From assembly GCF_003945595.2 (NCBI RefSeq), contig NW_024103696.1, positions 620,001 to 684,000 of the forward strand: a DNA stretch of 64,000 nt. The letters run 5' to 3'. Of the stretch, positions 61,516 to 64,000 are shown in pieces. The stretch is from Pipra filicauda (lineage: Eukaryota > Chordata > Aves > Passeriformes > Pipridae). The first letter of the stretch is position 1. The number at the start of each line of letters is the position of its first letter. Under the pieces are notes generated by a model that saw nothing but the letters and a program-made list of their open reading frames with translations, made no database searches and was not told where the DNA came from. Both the position numbers and the translations under genes were made by a program.

Positions 61516-64000
61516 CGTGCAGGCCACCCGGTACGCGAGCTAATTACAAGGGCACACACTAATAGGTAGGTTTTTAAATGTAAATACATGCACAGTCAGA
61601 ATTGTGGCAATTTGCAACAGTTTAATCAGTTTTGTAAATTACTGCTAATTTAATAGGGCTGTTTCTATTAGCATATCTTTGCATATACCTATAGTCACCC
61701 ACTAACATGTACAATGTATTTACAGAGTCATGAGAAGCATACTATAGCATAGGCTGATTGCAGTGCATTAAAAACTTACAGTGTACATCATGTTTATACA
61801 AAACATAGTTAATATTAGCAGTGATAAACTTAAATGGTTATTTTGGAAAACAAAAACCCACGAACAAAACCACCACAAAACAAGCCAGGAATAGTGTAGT
61901 ATGTGTGTATGTGTGCACATGTGATATGTTTAGAGAATTGACTACAAATAATGAGTTGCTTACCTTTAATGTTTATATTATTCTGTCCCCCGGAAGCACT
62001 GAAAATGCCTGTACAGAGCTGCTGTAGTGCTGAGGAGTTGCTGGAGTAAGTCTCCAAAGAGTGGTAGAGGGGGATGCAGCTCTGTCCTTATTAGTCTCAT
62101 ACAGTGTGACCCTCCCACTCAGTGAGCAAGAATACTCTGCAAGAAAGGACAAACAGCCACCCAGACACAGATTCTACATAATCATATGTGTATATCCCAA
62201 GACAGGTAACAATGTAAGAAATGGTTTTTTTTAATTCTTCCTACTACCTCCCCCAAAAAAACAGTGCACCACAGTTCCATAAATTAGACTGCCATGGGAT
62301 GAATGCATGAATGAAAGAGTATCTGGTTTCTAGTTGTAAAGAATCAATTATGTACATTAGCACACTGGAAGAAACTAGCTTTTATCCTTTAAGTGTAAGC
62401 ATACGTCATTAATTTTATATACTTGATCATAAATTTAAAAATCAGCCACTTAAGAAACCAAGAAGTACACCTGTTTATGGCACTGATGCTGCAATGCTCA
62501 GCGAATTACTGACATTTGCTTTGCCTTTTAAAATCTATAATTTACAAACCTGAGTGTTCTTACACTTGTAATATTTTCTGTCTGTGATGAAACAGTGAGA
62601 CTGAGCGCTGCTACTGGCTCTTATCTGAATGTGCCAAACTGCACTTTTGTCAGGTTCTCCAAGTGTGCTTGTGGCAGTTTTCTGAATTGCATTTTAAAGA
62701 TGTAAACCAGATAGAAGGACGGAGAGGACTGGAATGACTAGAAATAGATACACAGAAGACAGAGAGTAGAGCTTTAAGTAAACATATCTCATTTATGCAT
62801 ATCCAAGACATATTTTAGCTTTTTCTAGTAGAATCGTTCTGACAGGGGAAAAAAACTGAAGATGGTCATATGAGAATTTATCAGCTTAACATCAATTTAG
62901 CCAAATGGTCTTCAGGTCAGAAAATTCATAGGATAAACTTTTTTCCACTCCCAATCCCCATATCCCAAACCCTCCCACACACCCACCAGATTTTGGAAAG
63001 TGTTTCCTCATTTCAATTGAGATAGCTAGCCAGGATAACCAACAAATCACATGGAAAGACATAATTATCTTTCTGGTTTGAATTTCAAAACAGTTGTTGT
63101 TCTTCCCAACTTAGAATCACAAGAGAAAGATGAAATTGCAGCTTACATACACATCTGCTGGGGTGCTTTATTCCACAGCTTTGCCACAGACTTGTGGTGT
63201 AACTTTAGGCAAGTCACACTTCTTGCTTGCTCATTCTGTAAATTATAGAAAGTAAAGCTGTCTTACCTCACAGAGTGAGGGACAAGAGCCCAATCCCACA
63301 GCTGAAAAATCATCAGAGCACTTTCCTTCCCCTTCAGACTGTTCACTTGATAAAGGCTTCAGTGTTGAGCCCTAATTCTCTGTTTCAAGCAGAGTTGTGA
63401 GATCCTCAGTTGAAAGACCTTTTGTAAAACCTCTACCCCTAGTGAAAGGCATAATCATTTTTGCTTTGAAAGGAACTGTATTTCTCATTGCTCTTTCAAG
63501 CTACAAAATTCTAAAAAATATTTTTTTTTACTTAATTTACATGTCCTAATTACCTGGATTCATCTGTGTTACATGAATATAAATGGTCTCATTAATTTCA
63601 GTCACTGTAAGTTCTGAATTAGGTAAACATTTTAATTGCATAACAGTTGCACATACAATCAGTTCATTCTTTAAAGAAATATTTCTGTCTGTCAAAATTT
63701 CAGTATTGCTTGAAGGTCCAGATCCAAATAAGGTCTTCTTTTTCTATGAAGCAATAATGAAACATAATTCCTAAACCAAGGGTGTTGCTTCACTTACCAA
63801 GATATTGATACTACAAATAGAAAATTAAATACCTTATTTGGACCATGTCAACTTTAAAGAACACTCCACATCTGCATGAAAGTAGTAAGTAGAAGAATTA
63901 GAAACTGCTACAACCTTCCCTGACTAACATATACACTTCCTGTACTCTGGGCCAGATCTTCAACTAAACAGGATTATTCTAGTTCACACAAATCAAAGGA
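61516..64000. other. Flank upstream of COL19A1, no gene recognised
   Basis: The composition returns abruptly to AT-rich after the CpG island. Small ORFs up to 75 codons show no known domain. In human the upstream neighbour is LMBRD1, oriented away; I looked for its N-terminal coding exon in the island and here and did not see it. Confidence 0.65.

Noticed and set aside
60711..61562. Long overlapping ORFs on both strands of the CpG island (up to 283 codons)
   Set aside because: Composition is Arg/Pro/Gly/Ala-rich in every frame with no domain; GC-rich sequence lacks stop codons by chance.
61516..64000. First exon of LMBRD1, the human upstream neighbour
   Set aside because: No coding sequence resembling its N terminus was seen on the plus strand; human spacing is large, so absence is expected.
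1..64000. tRNA, rRNA, CRISPR array, bacterial-type operon or toxin system
   Set aside because: No supporting sequence; the window is vertebrate intronic DNA. The only tRNA-like hint is the A-box-like part of the SINE-like element.

Overview
The window is a vertebrate, almost certainly avian, nuclear genomic segment. It is AT-rich and intron-dominated, with no operons or dense ORFs. It carries many 5'-truncated CR1 retroposons, an avian-type solo ERV LTR, one nuclear copy of mitochondrial ND6, and one strong CpG island. The bird species cannot be named from the sequence.

Nearly everything is explained by one gene on the minus strand: the 5' part of the FACIT collagen gene COL19A1 (collagen alpha-1(XIX)). 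Nine consecutive coding exons were assembled by hand from splice sites and reading phase, from the signal-peptide exon at 59.8 kb down to a Gly-X-Y exon at 14.6 kb. Together they total 993 nt (331 codons) with all phases compatible. In order they encode a signal peptide, a cysteine-containing lead, the thrombospondin-N-terminal-like/laminin-G (TSPN) domain over four exons, a variable cysteine-rich linker, and the first 13 Gly-X-Y triplets. The rest of the triple helix lies beyond the left edge. None of the long single-frame ORFs is a gene by itself; the useful ones are exon fragments or transposon remnants.

Layout, right to left in gene order: a non-coding flank with no recognised gene (61.5-64 kb); a CpG island (60.77-61.51 kb), probably the promoter; the signal-peptide exon (59.7-59.8 kb); an 8.4-kb intron with a roughly 1.1-kb plus-strand CR1; two small exons (50.6-51.3 kb); a 21.5-kb intron with CR1 pieces, an A/C-rich tract and two unusual retroposons; five exons from 29.1 to 23.35 kb; an 8.7-kb intron with a solo LTR and a roughly 0.8-kb CR1; the last visible exon (14.57-14.63 kb); and 14.5 kb of further intron with the ND6 copy and CR1 pieces.

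The most interesting non-genic signal is a pair of insertions in the 21.5-kb intron. One (32231-32608) is the 5'-truncated C-terminal end of a non-CR1-looking LINE. It has an open 111-codon frame, a C2HC zinc knuckle, a 42-nt 3' UTR and an 18-bp target-site duplication. The other (43634-43745, opposite strand) is a 112-bp element with an 11-bp perfect target-site duplication. Its terminal 40 nt align without gaps to the LINE's 3' UTR, starting exactly at the duplication boundary, while the rest does not match. This looks like a SINE that borrows the tail of that LINE.
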